Below are positions 10,760 through 23,745 of a stretch of DNA of 64,000 nt, one piece after another; the stretch's first letter is position 1, and each line of letters opens with the position of its first letter. The position numbers and the translations under genes were made by a program. The stretch is from Icerya purchasi. Its lineage: Eukaryota > Arthropoda > Insecta > Hemiptera > Monophlebidae. The stretch is taken from positions 4,340,001 through 4,404,000 of the forward strand of contig CM077116.1 of the NCBI GenBank assembly GCA_039619475.1, given 5' to 3'. The notes under the pieces were generated by a model. The model was not told where the DNA came from. It saw nothing but the letters and a program-made list of their open reading frames with translations, and ran no database searches.

Positions 10760-11915
10760 TCTTTAAGGTGAAAAATGTAGGAAGAACCCATTCCCTATAT
10801 ACACACCCATGCATTATCATACCAAGAAGAATAAATTAAGAGTCCACTTCTTTTAAAAACTAAAAAGAAAACTACTATTTAAATTTAAATAAAAAGATTA
10901 ACATATTTATTGTAAATAATAGTTATGTGAATAACAAAAGGGAATCCTACTCCAATTCAAAATAAATTTAAAAAACAAAAGCAAAATTAAGTAACGACGT
11001 AAAAGTATTAGAAGAGTTCGTTTTATAATAAAGATGAAATTGTAAAAAAAATGAAATATATTATTTAAAAGAAAAATATAACATTACTGATGGATGCACA
11101 ATAGTAGCAGGAATAGTGATAATTAAATAGCATAGTTTGTAAAAGCGCTAACATCTTTCTCACATATATTCGTATTTGCCAATAACCTATCAATTGTTAA
11201 TTTATTAGCGTACTCAGAATCCTGCTGAAAGTAAATAAAATTAATTTTTCAACGTTAAATCGAAGGATTCATTTATGAATGTATTAGCCCGTTACAAAAA
11301 TTAATTTAAAGAAGTTACATTTTTGTTTGTTCATAATCGGTTTGATTAACTGAAAAATTGTAATATTTTTTATCAATGCAAATACTCTCTTCCAAGTTAC
11401 ATTTAATATAATTAATAATTTAAAAACATAAACATTGAAATCAATTTCTTAAAAAATTGAATTTCGTTTTTGATTTTTTTTCCCTTTTTTAATAAAAAAT
11501 TAGCTTAACTCATCTCCTTCCAAAGGTTTCATTAACCTTCATTTCTTCTAAAATTTCAATTTCTTCAACAGTATATCTATGTTTTCCTATTATGGAATAT
11601 TAAATATAACATCTGTGTAAGCGCATAACGTTGCAAACACTTGCAATAAAAATATGGTTTCAAATTTGAACAAGAATTTAAAATATTTTTTAACTATCAT
11701 CTTACCTTTAAAATCACACATTGGTTGTTTCATAATAACTACTCGATTAATCTTGCGTTCAACGCGTTATTCAGCTCATTCTTTTATTTTGTACTTTACA
11801 ATTTATTTACAATACTGCTCAAAACGCGATCATCATTTACTGAACAACAAATAGTTTTATTGAATATTTTCTTTTTATCTATACAGCTTTTTTGAATCAC
11901 TCCGGATGTACATAC
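10760..11915. other. AT-rich intergenic, one weak coding hint
   Basis: No recognised gene. On the minus strand 11590-11510 there is a short Glu-rich frame (RYTVEEIEILEEM, stop at 11512-11510) that could be a terminal exon, but nothing adjoining supports it. Confidence 0.3.
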
Positions 11916-11923
11916 ATTTTATG

Positions 11924-12342
11924 CAGGCCCGTGCCCAGAATTTTAGAGAGGGTGGGTGGGGGGTTGAAAATTTTCTTTTCATATTTATTTTATAATACAT
12001 TTTTCACTAATATTCGTACTATTAATAATTTCCATCATTTTGATTTATATATTAATAATTTACATAAATGAATTACCCCGTATATGAACATTAATAAAAA
12101 TTACATATGTTATTAATTATACTCGTAATAAAAAATTTTTTGCATAAAATATTAATGAGGTACCTAAAAATATGGAGCATATTTTTTCTTTTTTCTTTTA
12201 AAAGTAGGTAAGAACCCCCTAAAAAATCATCAATATTTATTTTAAATTTGTGATTTTTTTCAGATTTTTTTGTATTTATAATAACTATTTCAGTTCTCAT
12301 AGGGGGGTTAACCCCCCCCCCCCCCCCGTGGACACGGCCTTG
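11924..12342. mobile_element. hAT-type non-autonomous element, 419 bp
   Basis: The ends are CAGGCCCGTGCCCAG (left) and, on the complement, CAAGGCCGTGTCCAC (right). A perfect 8-bp direct duplication ATTTTATG lies at 11916-11923 and 12343-12350. It carries a G-run near the left end and a C-run near the right end. No transposase. Confidence 0.85.
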
Positions 12343-12350
12343 ATTTTATG

Positions 12351-13624
12351 GTACTGGAGGAAATTTTGAAATAAAAATTTTCACTTAAACACTTGCCTTT
12401 ATTATTACAAAATACTAGTCACTGGAATGGAAAATAATTTGACGAAAAATGGATTATAGATAACAGAATTATTTCAATCTTAAAAACAAGCTTCTAGTCC
12501 AGCAACGAAGTGGAACATGTGCGCATTTGAAAAAAAAAGTCTCGTCTATTTTAAAAACTATGAAATTAAGAAAAAAACGTAGGAATATTGAATGTATGTT
12601 TTAGAAAAATCGATCTGTAACTTCTACGGGAAAATCCTCGTCATGAAATTATAAAAAAGTGTTTTTTGTGATTTAAAAGTATCAAAAAACAAAAAATAAC
12701 ATGACGTACCTCTTGAAATGACAAATAAGATTCAAATTGCTAAAATTAGTTAACAACTTTCGAAATACAATAAAAAAGGACGAATAAGTATAACTTTTCA
12801 AAATTTAATTATTCGAAGTTTGTATTTACGGTAAAGAATATTTTGCCGAAGTTAAATTATGCATTTTTAATAATACACACCTATAGTTAAAATTTTATAT
12901 ATAAATATTAATACCGGTTTGCACTATTCAAGAAAATTGAAAAATAAGCTCATCAGAAAAAACCTTGCATGTGTTAAACATGCTTCTTGCTATGAAGTTT
13001 CTCCACAACGTCATTAATTAAAAGAAACATCTTAAAAACTCCGATAAAAATGCGTCAACATAGTGAGAGGATTGGAACGTTGAAAAGAATCATGAACACT
13101 CGAGATCACTCATACATGTACGAGATATTCAATTATATAGACAAACCATTGCACGTATTGAAAAGAAAATGTACACCAAATAACGCGCTGGTCGTTCTAC
13201 TGGAATAGAAAAGTATTTGTTCGCTTAAATATGCAGTTCTAATACGAATATAGGGTATACAGTTGGAGTAGAAATGCCAAATGAAATTTTTTTCTCGCTT
13301 TAATAATTTAAAGGGTTTATTTCTTCGTGGATTTTATTAATAAAGGCAATGACACGCGGAAAAAAAAAGCAACTTCTAAATATTGAAGTTTAATAAAGTT
13401 GAATATTGATATTAAGTAAATAAGGATAAGAAAATTAGGCATGAGAGAAAAATGCAAAACACTAGATGGATATCTTAGGGATTAGGATGTTTTAATTTCA
13501 CACCAAATGGAGAAAGTAAATATAACTTAAACCTAAATATTTAATTTAAAAAAAAAAATGTTTATTTTTTTGTTGATTTTAAAGTTTAGTGAAGTATATA
13601 TGTTATTAATAAAAAATAAATGTT
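12351..13624. other. Intergenic, nothing recognised
   Basis: AT-rich, no convincing frame, RNA gene or inverted repeat seen. Confidence 0.4.
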
Positions 13625-13824
13625 TCATTTTTGCCCTGGACCCGGCCCTCTCAACTGTGTCAGTACATTTTTATCAGATATATATAAATCATTTATCAAT
13701 AAAAATTCCTTATCATCTCCTTTGTTCATGTCCCTGCTGCCTATGATAATGTCCACCTTACAACTCTATTTGATTTTACGCTCTCTTTTCTTCCGTTGTT
13801 ATTAACCTTTTCGAATCCAGAACC
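13625..13824 (+). pseudogene. Older LINE RT fragment, 5' part
   Basis: Two frames give RT residues: GPLNCVSTFLSDIYKSFINK, then after a frame change the AYDNVHLTTLFD equivalent around the first catalytic Asp region, then INLFESRT. It is an R1/I-type reverse transcriptase. It stops at 13824 where a younger LINE begins, and resumes at 18409, with GAATCCAGAACC present on both sides as a target duplication. Confidence 0.75.
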
Positions 13825-14085
13825 ACGATTTTAACAGTTTGCTTATCGCATGATAAAGTCGCTATTCCGCGTTGTTTATCGGTGTTCTATTGTTCGATTT
13901 CGTCGCAACTGATAATCCGGTGAGATCGTTCATTTTTATTTCAACTATATATTCGGCCGTCCGAATTATTCTCTTTTATTTTCCGTCGATTTAAAAGTTT
14001 CTAATTTCGTTGTCTTATTTATTTATTATTTATTTATCCTTTTTTTTTCTCTCTCTCTTCGTCTCTTTCCACTTTTTTCTGTTAG

Positions 14086-15826
<1,741 letters not shown>

Positions 15827-16637
15827 TTTTCTCTTTAAAAAAAATAAAATAAAATAAAAAAAAAACAAAAAAAAGTGAAAAAGCTCGGGGCTGAGTTATC
15901 CTCTTTTCTTTCTCTTCCATTTCCTCTCTTTCTTCTCGTAATCTTTCTTCTGATTATCCAGTTATTTATGCCTCTCTTATATATTAGAAAACGTCTGGGT
16001 CAATTACCCGAGTGCGTAATTTTAACTTCTATTGTTCCGTATTTGATTTTCCTTGTATTTATTAAATACGAGTATAATGACGCTGAGGTAGCTATAACTA
16101 CTTTCGGGCATAGTTATATTTGCTACATTCTACTTCTCTATAAATGCACTCACGTTGAGTTGGCTTACACCATCTCCGAACTGGGCTGTATTTGTGTTAT
16201 TATTTATTGCTCTATGCAAACAACTATCATAAACTACGAATATATTAATACCAACAGTGTTAGATGCATATCAATTGGCTTCAACAGCTGCAATTTAACA
16301 TATAGTGGCACTATATTGTCCATACAGATGTTTTTCAAATCTTTTTCTTCCTTCAGCACATTTTGTATCCTAGCAACCAACTTTCTTTTTCTTTTCTTCC
16401 TTTCTCTGCTGTCCCACTTCCTTTTTAACCTACTAGCCCCAGCTTGTCTTTTTCTAATCTTTAATTATAACAACTCTCTTCTCTTGTTTTCCTTGCCTAG
16501 TTATTTCACCTCTTCAATTTTTTTGTTCTTCATTTCTCTTCTTGTTCTTTCAAAGCTATATTGCTTCTTAAATTTTCTTTCCCTCTCCTCTTTTACCCCT
16601 TATCTATTCTCACACTCTAGCCTTCCGGCGTTCCACT
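15827..16637 (+). other. LINE ORF1-ORF2 linker with a long open frame
   Basis: An open frame from 15875 to 16678 encodes a Phe/Leu/Ser-rich peptide from pyrimidine-rich DNA. Its composition reflects the T/C-rich sense strand of this element; I do not think it is a separate protein. The section 15990-16310 has a different base composition and could be a further insertion. Confidence 0.45.
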
Positions 16638-17183
16638 ATGACGGCTATATTCAATATATTACAATGGAACTGTCGTAGTCTCAGGGCCAATCGTAATTCA
16701 TTAGAGGGTCTATTACTTCTCCACAATATCAGTGTCGCGTTAATTTCAGAAACTTGGCTTCGGTCAGACATAAACTTCAGCATTAAAGGCTTCACGTTGG
16801 TTAGGTGTGGTCGTAATGATGCATACGGAGGCTCTGCTATCCTCATTAGAAATGACATTCCTTTTTACGTGCATAATAACTATGAACTTCGTTACTTCCC
16901 CCTTTCTTCCTTTCTTAATTCCATTCCTCATCCGTTTGTCATCGGTGGTGATTGGAATGCTCATTCTCTATCGTGGGGTTGCAAAGGCTATAACATTAAC
17001 GCCTTTATCCTCGAGAGTTCTTTCCTTTCCGATAATTTGATCATTCTTAGTGACTCCTCTCCTACTTATTTTAAGAGCCCTTCTAGTTTTAGCTCCCTCG
17101 ATTTGACTTTTTCTTTTCCTAATATTGGCTTTAACTATAACTGGAGAACTCTTATGGGTTCTTTCGGCAGATTCCTATTCTAA
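16638..17183 (+). pseudogene. LINE ORF2 endonuclease domain (APE-type)
   Basis: ATG at 16638 gives FNILQWNCRSLRANRNSLEG, the N-terminus of an apurinic-type endonuclease with its catalytic Asn, followed by LISETW (catalytic Glu), GGSAILIRNDIPF, then after an internal deletion GGDWNAHSLSWGC (catalytic Asp/Asn) and SSLDLTFS. Part of the domain between about 16890 and 16920 is missing. The final SDH motif region is altered. This enzyme nicks target DNA for target-primed reverse transcription. Confidence 0.88.
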
Positions 17184-17320
17184 TAACTCCTATGAATCTT
17201 TCTCTTCCTACTTATATCAGACCTTCACATTTTACTCCATGGAATCTATCTAAAACTAATCAGACTGTGTTCTGTTCTCTTGTTGATTCTTCACTTCCTA
17301 TTTTCCAAGCGGCTACTATC

Positions 17321-17462
17321 AGTTCCGAATGTAGTCTTGCGTGTGTACACCTGCGTTGCATATAATAATTGCCTGGTACACTGCCTACATCGGTACAGCT
17401 AAAAATGTATGAATAGGTTGCGTCAACGCGCTATGTAGCGTACAGCACCTTAAGAAGAAGTA
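17321..17462 (+). mobile_element. 5'-truncated SINE copy inside LINE ORF2
   Basis: It matches the 3' 140 bp of the SINE at 10126-10501 in inverted orientation: TTGCGTGTGTACAC, TTGCATATAATAATTGCCT and AACGCGCTATGTAGC are clear landmarks, ending in TTAAGAAGAAGTAA. The truncation at the 5' side is what LINE-driven insertion usually leaves. It sits exactly where the RT domain of the host LINE is missing. Confidence 0.85.
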
Positions 17463-18327
17463 ACCATCTTCACGGATGGTTCCAGGGGACCTCATGGTGT
17501 TGGAGCTTCTTTTATCCTTCTGGATTTCAACTTATCTGAATCATTTCGTCTTCCTTCTTTCTGTTCCATCTTTACAGCCGAGTCGATGACTATCCTACGC
17601 TCCATTGTCCTCATTTTTTCCAGTCGTTTGTTTTTTAATTATTTGATTATTTCAGACTCCATAAGTGTTCTTCAAGCGATCAGTTCCCCTTTCCCTGATC
17701 ACTCTTCCAATTTCATCATTCTTCGCATACGCTGTCTTGTCCATTTTCTTTCTCCTCACTACTCCATCCGTGTTGATTTGCTATGGGTTCCCAGCCATAT
17801 AGGAATTAAAGGTAATGAAATGGCGGATTCCTTGGCTCGAGTTGCTACTTCGTCTCGTTTCTTTTTTAAAAAAGTCCCATCCTCTAATTTGAATTCCCTA
17901 TGTACTAAGTTCCATTTCAAACTTTAGTCAGATATTTACCTCTCCTCCTTTCGTAACGATCAATCCTCTTATCTGCCCGTACAACCTAGTCTTCCTTCTA
18001 ATCCTTGGTTCTTTGAGTTTCCTTCATTTCCCCATTCTGTTGTTACTTCTATGATTCGCTTGCATTTTGGCCATTCTGCTCTTCCTTCCTCTCGTTTTCG
18101 CTGTTCTCTTGTCTCCTCTCCACCATAACGAAGCGGTGGTTTGTGACGCCAATCACATCTTTTTTGAATGTCCATTCCTTTCTGTCGAACGTTGTATTCT
18201 ACACTCTTGTTTGCTGAAACTCAAACTCCCTACTCCTTATTGTGCATCTTATATTTTGTCCTTCCTTTCGCCATCCATAATTTCATCCATTGGTTCCTTT
18301 ATACTGTCCATATCTGATCATATCTAA
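17463..18327 (+). pseudogene. LINE ORF2 RNase H and C-terminal CCHC
   Basis: Starts at IFTDGSRGPHGVG (catalytic Asp), then FTAESMTILRS (catalytic Glu), IISDSISVLQAI (catalytic Asp), WVPSHIGIKGNEMADSLA (His and last Asp). Downstream, after stops near 17927, CDANHIFFECP provides the C-terminal CxxxH..C motif of R1/I elements. All four RNase H acidic residues are visible, but the frame is broken and RT is absent. Confidence 0.87.
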
Positions 18328-18408
18328 ATCTAAATCTAACTGACAGCTCTTTTCTTTCTTGTTGGTTCTGGGTATAGGTTCTTAGCTGGCATGCCCAAGA
18401 AAAAATAA

Positions 18409-18640
18409 AGAATCCAGAACCGTCATTCATTGCTTTTCTTTCCATCTCATCTTTAGACTAGTCTTTCATGGATTGACTTAGAACTCTTGTTTTAATTTAT
18501 CCCTATTCGACTTCTGTCTCATTAAAACTGCTTCTCTGCTGCTAAATTCACTTTCCTTTTTTTTCGCCCATGACATCCTCAATTACTCCTCACTTTGCAG
18601 CATCCCTAAGGCTAACTCTCAATTTCAAAACTCAACTTTA
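18409..18640 (+). pseudogene. Older LINE RT fragment, 3' part
   Basis: Begins with the second copy of the 12-bp target duplication and continues the interrupted RT: ESRTVIHCFSFHLIFRLVFH then GL, where GLPQGS would be expected, and further on AHDILNYSS in the place of the catalytic YADD. It ends at the poly-T tract that marks the next insertion. Confidence 0.6.
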
Positions 18641-20410
18641 TTTTTTTTTTTTTTTTTGAGTGCCGTAGGCAACTGCCGGGACTATTACAACACTATCACG
18701 TTGGGAACGCTAAATGACTCGAAACAAACCAGTTGTATAAAGAAACAGAATAGTGTTTGCGATATTCAAGGACGAGTTAGCCAGAGATGACTGCAGAGAC
18801 ACTATGCGGAGATTAATGCGCTGAAGAGCAAAAGAAGAGGAACAACTCCAGGAGCAGGTGTTTTATTGAAGGAGCAGAAGGGAGGGAACAAAAGGGGTAT
18901 TCAAAAAAAGGCTCACAATTGAGTAAAAGATGGTCGTGCGTCAGAGAAATACGTCCCATGCGGAGCCTTGTCATAGCAGAAAAAATGGTTCTAGGAAGGA
19001 CAGAAGGAGGGAACAAGGGGCCAATGCCGTGTTTTGTCTTTCTCAGAAAACAAGCTTGTTTGGAGAGCCAATCTTGCTTTCATCGGGATCGCATAAAAAT
19101 TTTTATAGACTTTATTATGTCAGGGGGGGGGGGGCAAGGCATGGGGCACAACAGAGCTGACTTAGCAGCAGTGTCAGCTAACAAATTACCCATGAGTCCA
19201 GTGTGGCCTGGCACCCACAGAAAAGTAATTTGGTAGGAGGATGATATCAGCTTTGGATTAGGGATTGGATTAAAGTAGTTGTATAGTTCAATGGGGTTTG
19301 TTGGGAAAGGGTGTCCAAAAACTGCACGTGAATAAGATACAATCAAAATGCGACTGCTGGGTGGAGACGATATAACTATAGATTCAAGGGATAGGAATAT
19401 GGCATAAAGTTCAGCATCGGGAACAGAACAATGGTCACGAAGCCGGGAGGACGACGAAACCAGGTCAGAGTAAAAGGAACAAGCAGTAGGGGACGATTCG
19501 CAATCAGGGCACGATTTTGCATCATCAGTATAGTAGAACTGCTGGTTTGAATAGCTTTGTAGGGTCGAGAAAATTCTGTTGCGGAAGAAGGAAGGGGAAA
19601 TATTGCCCCTGGAGAACTGGGCAAGGGAATAATCAACCTCGCCTGGTAGAGAAGTTGAGGGTGGAAGAGGAGATAGTATATTAATATTCTTTACATGCTG
19701 GGGGGTCGATGTTGGAGTCTAATAGAATTTCCAATAGATGGGAGAAAGCGCCATTAGGAGGTGGGGGTAAAGATCAAAAAGTCCGAGAAGGAAAACTCTT
19801 AAAGCATCGCGAAAGGAGTGAAAAGATCTTTGAAAGTGCATCGGTGGAGAACCTAATAAGGATTAAAGGTTATGTGGGGGGACGTGTGGTGCGCATGCAG
19901 TATTAAAGGGAGAGAAGAATTCCGCAGCGGTTTCAACATTTTAAGAAGGGATGAGAAAGCGGTCGAATATAATGAGCATCCGTAGGAGAGACGGCTGAGG
20001 ATAAGGGATTGAAAAAGTGTTAAAAGGAGCTCGGGAGAATAGTTATAGTTTTTGTAGGATAAATATTTCAATGTATCTAACAAAAGGATTGGAGGAAAAG
20101 GAGGTTTTTTCCTATTAAAGTCAACATATTTAGTTTTGGATGGGGAAAAGGACAGCCCATGCAACCTTGACCATTCTTCTACGTTTGTTAACACTTTTTG
20201 TAAAGTTTGTTGGGCATAGGAAGGATTCGATGATGTTAGGGAGATGTTCAGATCATTGACAAAAATACGGGCAGTTACCGGAGGAGTGATGCGATCAACG
20301 ATGTCGTTTATATATAGGTTAAAAAGTGTTACGCTTAGGGCAGAGCCCTGAGGGAGCCCATTTTTAGGGAATTGTGAACGTGAAAGGGATCATCACTCAA
20401 AAGGCTGAAC
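18641..20410 (-). mobile_element. 5'-truncated R1/I-type LINE (RT palm to 3' end)
   Basis: A poly-T run at 18641-18657 is the poly-A tail read backwards. On the minus strand the coding order is NGLPQGSALS (about 20362-20333), LFNLYINDI, the catalytic box as FVNDL at 20266-20252 (usual F/YxDD, so the first Asp is Asn), VEEWSRLHGLSFSPSKTKYV (about 20185), an RT thumb to 19853, then RNase H with PDAELYAIFLS (about 19410) and FLWVPGHTGLMGNLLADTAA (about 19225-19165). Several frameshifts are present. The 5' part is missing from about 20410, so it is a dead truncated copy. Confidence 0.88.
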
Positions 20411-20868
20411 CCCATTAAGTCCCTTTCATATTTAAAATTGTATTGTCATCTATAACAAGCATTTCTGAAAAAGGACACTTTTTTAATTCATCGGGAAGTA
20501 CACAGATGAAAAATCGTTCGCAAGATTCCCCGTAGACAGACAGGCATCCTGACAAAGCGAGTTAAATAAAAGGCTATAATACAAAAAGGAATAGAATGTA
20601 ACAATAATATACATTACGATTTTAACAGTAGCTCCTGTAAGTTGAAGATTAAAAATGTGAAGTAAAGTTCAATTTTTTGTTTGAAAACGGGCAAACTAAA
20701 AAAATATGAAATAAATCTTACGCGTGAATTTATTTCTTTTGGTAATCCAAAAGAAAGAACTATAAAACCTACTAAAATTATTAAAGTCAATTTTTTTGGT
20801 ATTAAAAGTAAGTTCAAATTAATAAACATGTTTAAATAATTTCAAGAAACTAATTTTTTAATTAAGCG

Positions 20869-20916
<48 letters not shown>

Positions 20917-22120
20917 TCATACATATACTGGGTATCTGGTTATTTGACTGGTTTATATGAATTCTATATATATCAAATGGCCCGTGTAACTTACTCGATG
21001 TTATATTTCAGAAACTAATTGATTACAGAATTTATAAATAATTTAAGTAATTTTTATTCTTTTTTTTTTTAAACTAAAATTAAAGAAATTGTATTTCATC
21101 TTATATTTTTCAAAGGAAATAAAAGAAGTACTTAAATATTTTCGACGTGAACTTGGTATACAAATGGAATTTACTAATTTAAAATATTACGAGTTAAATT
21201 TTTAATAAAAATATCTCACACTAATATACTTGACTAACTGAACTAGTTCTACTATTAAAGATAGAACGAAGTAAATATTATTTTCAGTATCAACTATAGA
21301 TATTTTTTAAGGCTGATTTATTATCAAAAATAATTGAATAATCTTTTAATACGATAATCGACCTCTGTTACTTTAAGTACAAAATTAAAATTCAATTGTA
21401 CTTTATAGATATAAAAAAACATTAATGGTTACTTCACTTTTGAAGTCTTTTTTTTTTTTTTTTTTTTTTTATTTTTTATATTGTAACTATTAAATGTATT
21501 TAAGTAACTCAATTTAAATGAATAATTCGAGACTTTTGTAATTATCTAGACTTCTTTTTTCATTTTGTGTAAAACACATTACAATAAAAAAAGTATACAT
21601 GTTCGTTTTTTATGATAACAACATAAGAAATAATTAAGATTTTAGCTTTTTAACGGCCAGTACATTAAATTTTACACTTTTATTTATGATTTATGAAATT
21701 CTTTATCTGTATAATTAAATTTAACATGTCAATCGTTTATTCGAAAAACTTTATACTTTCAAATAATAAAAGTTGTTATAAAAGTTTGTGCAAATTGTAC
21801 TAAAACATTTTTTTTATAGAAATTCTTTAAAAATATTTAATCATATTTTTTTTAAAACTTTAGAACTAAAATATTTTAATTTAAAATTTGCATACATTTT
21901 TATTTCATTCATGTATCTTTTTAATAATTTGGCGATAAAAATAATAGAATTCTCTTTAATAAAATCTAAAGAATATATTTAAAATACATAAAACGCCTTT
22001 TACAAATAATATGATTTTCCGGTTTAGAAAAATATGTGTTATACCCTTCATATCCAATAAAAACAAATAACAAAAGAAAAATATAACGAATAACAATATC
22101 AGGTAACAAAATATTTTCAT
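20411..22120. other. Intergenic with TA microsatellite
   Basis: Contains an (AT)n tract at 20871-20914, a poly-T run near 21448-21472 and a candidate signal-peptide exon at 20829-20722 (listed). Otherwise nothing recognised. Confidence 0.4.
20722..20829 (-). CDS. Candidate first exon with signal peptide
   Basis: ATG at 20829 opens MFINLNLLLIPKKLTLIILV followed by GFIVLSFGLPKEINSR, a basic start and a hydrophobic core typical of a secretory signal peptide. It runs exactly 36 codons to a CGC-GTAAGA donor (20721-20716), phase 0. The frame continues past the donor as a low-complexity hydrophobic peptide, which I consider intron. No downstream exon was found between here and 13.8 kb, so it is unproven. 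Confidence 0.3.
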
Positions 22121-22126
22121 TAAAGG

Positions 22127-22543
22127 TTAATGCAAAACACCAGGGATACTTCTAGTTGGATTATATCCATCGTGGTACTGGATACAACTTGTATATGGAC
22201 ATTGTTTTTCAAATTGTCTATGATTGAAATATCGGAAGGGATGATAATGGATATATTCTTTACGGCACCATTTACAAATATGAGAATGTTCGGTGGGATC
22301 CTTATTTAAAGGTAGTTTTTTTTTTTTATCTGATCTGTAACTCTTTTCAATAATGTCATATCGTTTTTTTTTATACGATTCTCTTCTCCGTTCAGTTCTA
22401 TCTTTATGTTTATTTCGATGAGATTTATCTTTTCTGCGATGTTCATGTTTTTTCTTTTTATGATGTTTATTTTCCCGATGAATTTCTTTTTTATATTTCG
22501 AATGACGCGATTTTCCGTGTTTACGTATTTTTTCACTCTCCAT
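22127..22543 (-). CDS. Lys/His/Arg-rich 138-residue protein, function unknown
   Basis: ATG at 22543, stop at 22127. Residues 1-80 are extremely basic (runs such as KHHKKKKHEHRRKDKSHRNK), resembling nuclear or nucleolar low-complexity tails. Residues about 85-125 are different: HICKWCRKEYIHYHPFRYFN then HRQFEKQCPYTSC, with Cys-x2-Cys, several His and a Cys-x4-Cys that could bind zinc. I do not recognise the family. The long intact frame with a distinct Cys/His end in an AT-rich background argues for a real gene. It may be single-exon, or one exon of a larger gene. Confidence 0.6.
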   Translation of the reverse strand: MESEKIRKHGKSRHSKYKKEIHRENKHHKKKKHEHRRKDKSHRNKHKDRTERRRESYKKKRYDIIEKSYRSDKKKKLPLNKDPTEHSHICKWCRKEYIHYHPFRYFNHRQFEKQCPYTSCIQYHDGYNPTRSIPGVLH

Positions 22544-22559
22544 TGTTTCAGAAAATTCA

Positions 22560-22969
22560 CGTTATCTTCCTAGAAAAAGACATCTAAACTTATAATATAT
22601 GTTAGATGCATATTACATTGAAAATTAAATATTTAAAACCATAAAAAAATGCGAATACGTTCGGAAATTTTGCTGCGTAAGGGATGAATCAATCAATCTA
22701 GAGTTGGTGATTACTAATCGCGCGATGATAAAAATAATTCTCTAGTAGAAATTTTCTTTTTTATTAAGAAAAAGTGAAGACCTAATTACAACGTACATAT
22801 TTAATACCACGCTAATATAAAATAGTTTATTGAAAAAACAATAAGTAAAAAATTCAGTCAAGCATGATGTTTCATGCACTGAGTATTCCGTATGTAAGAC
22901 TATAATTTATGTTTACATAATACGAAATACAAAACAAAGAAATCTGACTTTTTACGTCATAAAGAAGCA
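22560..22969. other. Upstream of the 138-residue ORF
   Basis: AT-rich, nothing recognised; possible promoter of the gene at 22543-22127. Confidence 0.3.
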
Positions 22970-23745
22970 GAGAAATGCCATTTTTCGCGCTTTTTTGAAC
23001 TATTCGCCAACATCGAACGTTTCGTTAAAGAAATGAAATACGGTTTCGTTCCTGACAAACAGCTTTCTTTCCAACGACATATCACATGCCAGGAAAAATC
23101 ATATTTTTTTCAAAAATTCCGAGCTTTCAACGCCTTGATGGTTTAATTTTACATTTGAAAACCCGGTTGTTCCAAGCTAGAAAAATATACGGGGATGCGC
23201 ATTTTTTTAAACTTGTTCAAATTTTTAATTATAATACCCGCGCCACAAGGGGGTGACATCATTTTTTTCGCTTTTTTGAACTTTTCACTAAGTTTATTCC
23301 CGACGAATATCTTTCCCACACGATCAGGAAAAAAATATTTTTTTCGTAACTTTCGAGCTTTTACCGCTCCAAAGGTCTAAATATAAAGTTGTAAGCTTGG
23401 CTATAGTTCTCCTATAAAGCGGTTCTTTATGCATATTTTTGAGATACGTTTTGGTTTACTCAACTTTTTTACTCAGCTATTGCTTACATGAATATCCTTC
23501 TTTTTGCTGCTTCTGAGCTCAAAAGAGGGATCTATATAATTTTTTAATCGTAATTTTTTGATTTTATGAAAGACCTTCTGCGTTTTGTTTTATATTTTGA
23601 ATTTCACTTTTAAAGAGTAATCTGGTGATGAGTTATAAATTTTTAAGTGATTTCTGAGGTCGTTTTAAATTCCATATTATAAATTCTTGACGGTTTTTTG
23701 GGTTTTTTGGCGCCCAGGGTAATCGGTCAAAAGTAAACAATGTGT
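22970..23745 (-). repeat. Dispersed repeat, copy 1
   Basis: On the minus strand this segment matches 60950-61480. Shared landmarks are CCGCCAAGAATATATAATATGG-like sequence near 23690, ATCACCAGAT near 23625, GCTTACAACTTTATATT near 23385 and AAAAGCGCGAAAA near 22990. Copy 1 also contains internal AAAATTCGAGCTTTCAA-type duplications (around 23120 and 23345). No coding capacity was recognised. Confidence 0.75.

Noticed and set aside
11510..11590. Glu-rich terminal exon on the minus strand
   Set aside because: Only 26 codons, no clear acceptor with a good pyrimidine tract and no partner exon.
15875..16678. 267-codon open frame rich in Phe/Leu, resembling a membrane protein
   Set aside because: It lies between ORF1 and ORF2 of a LINE whose sense strand is pyrimidine-rich, which alone yields Phe/Leu/Ser peptides. 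It overlaps the start of ORF2 in another frame and has no recognisable domain.
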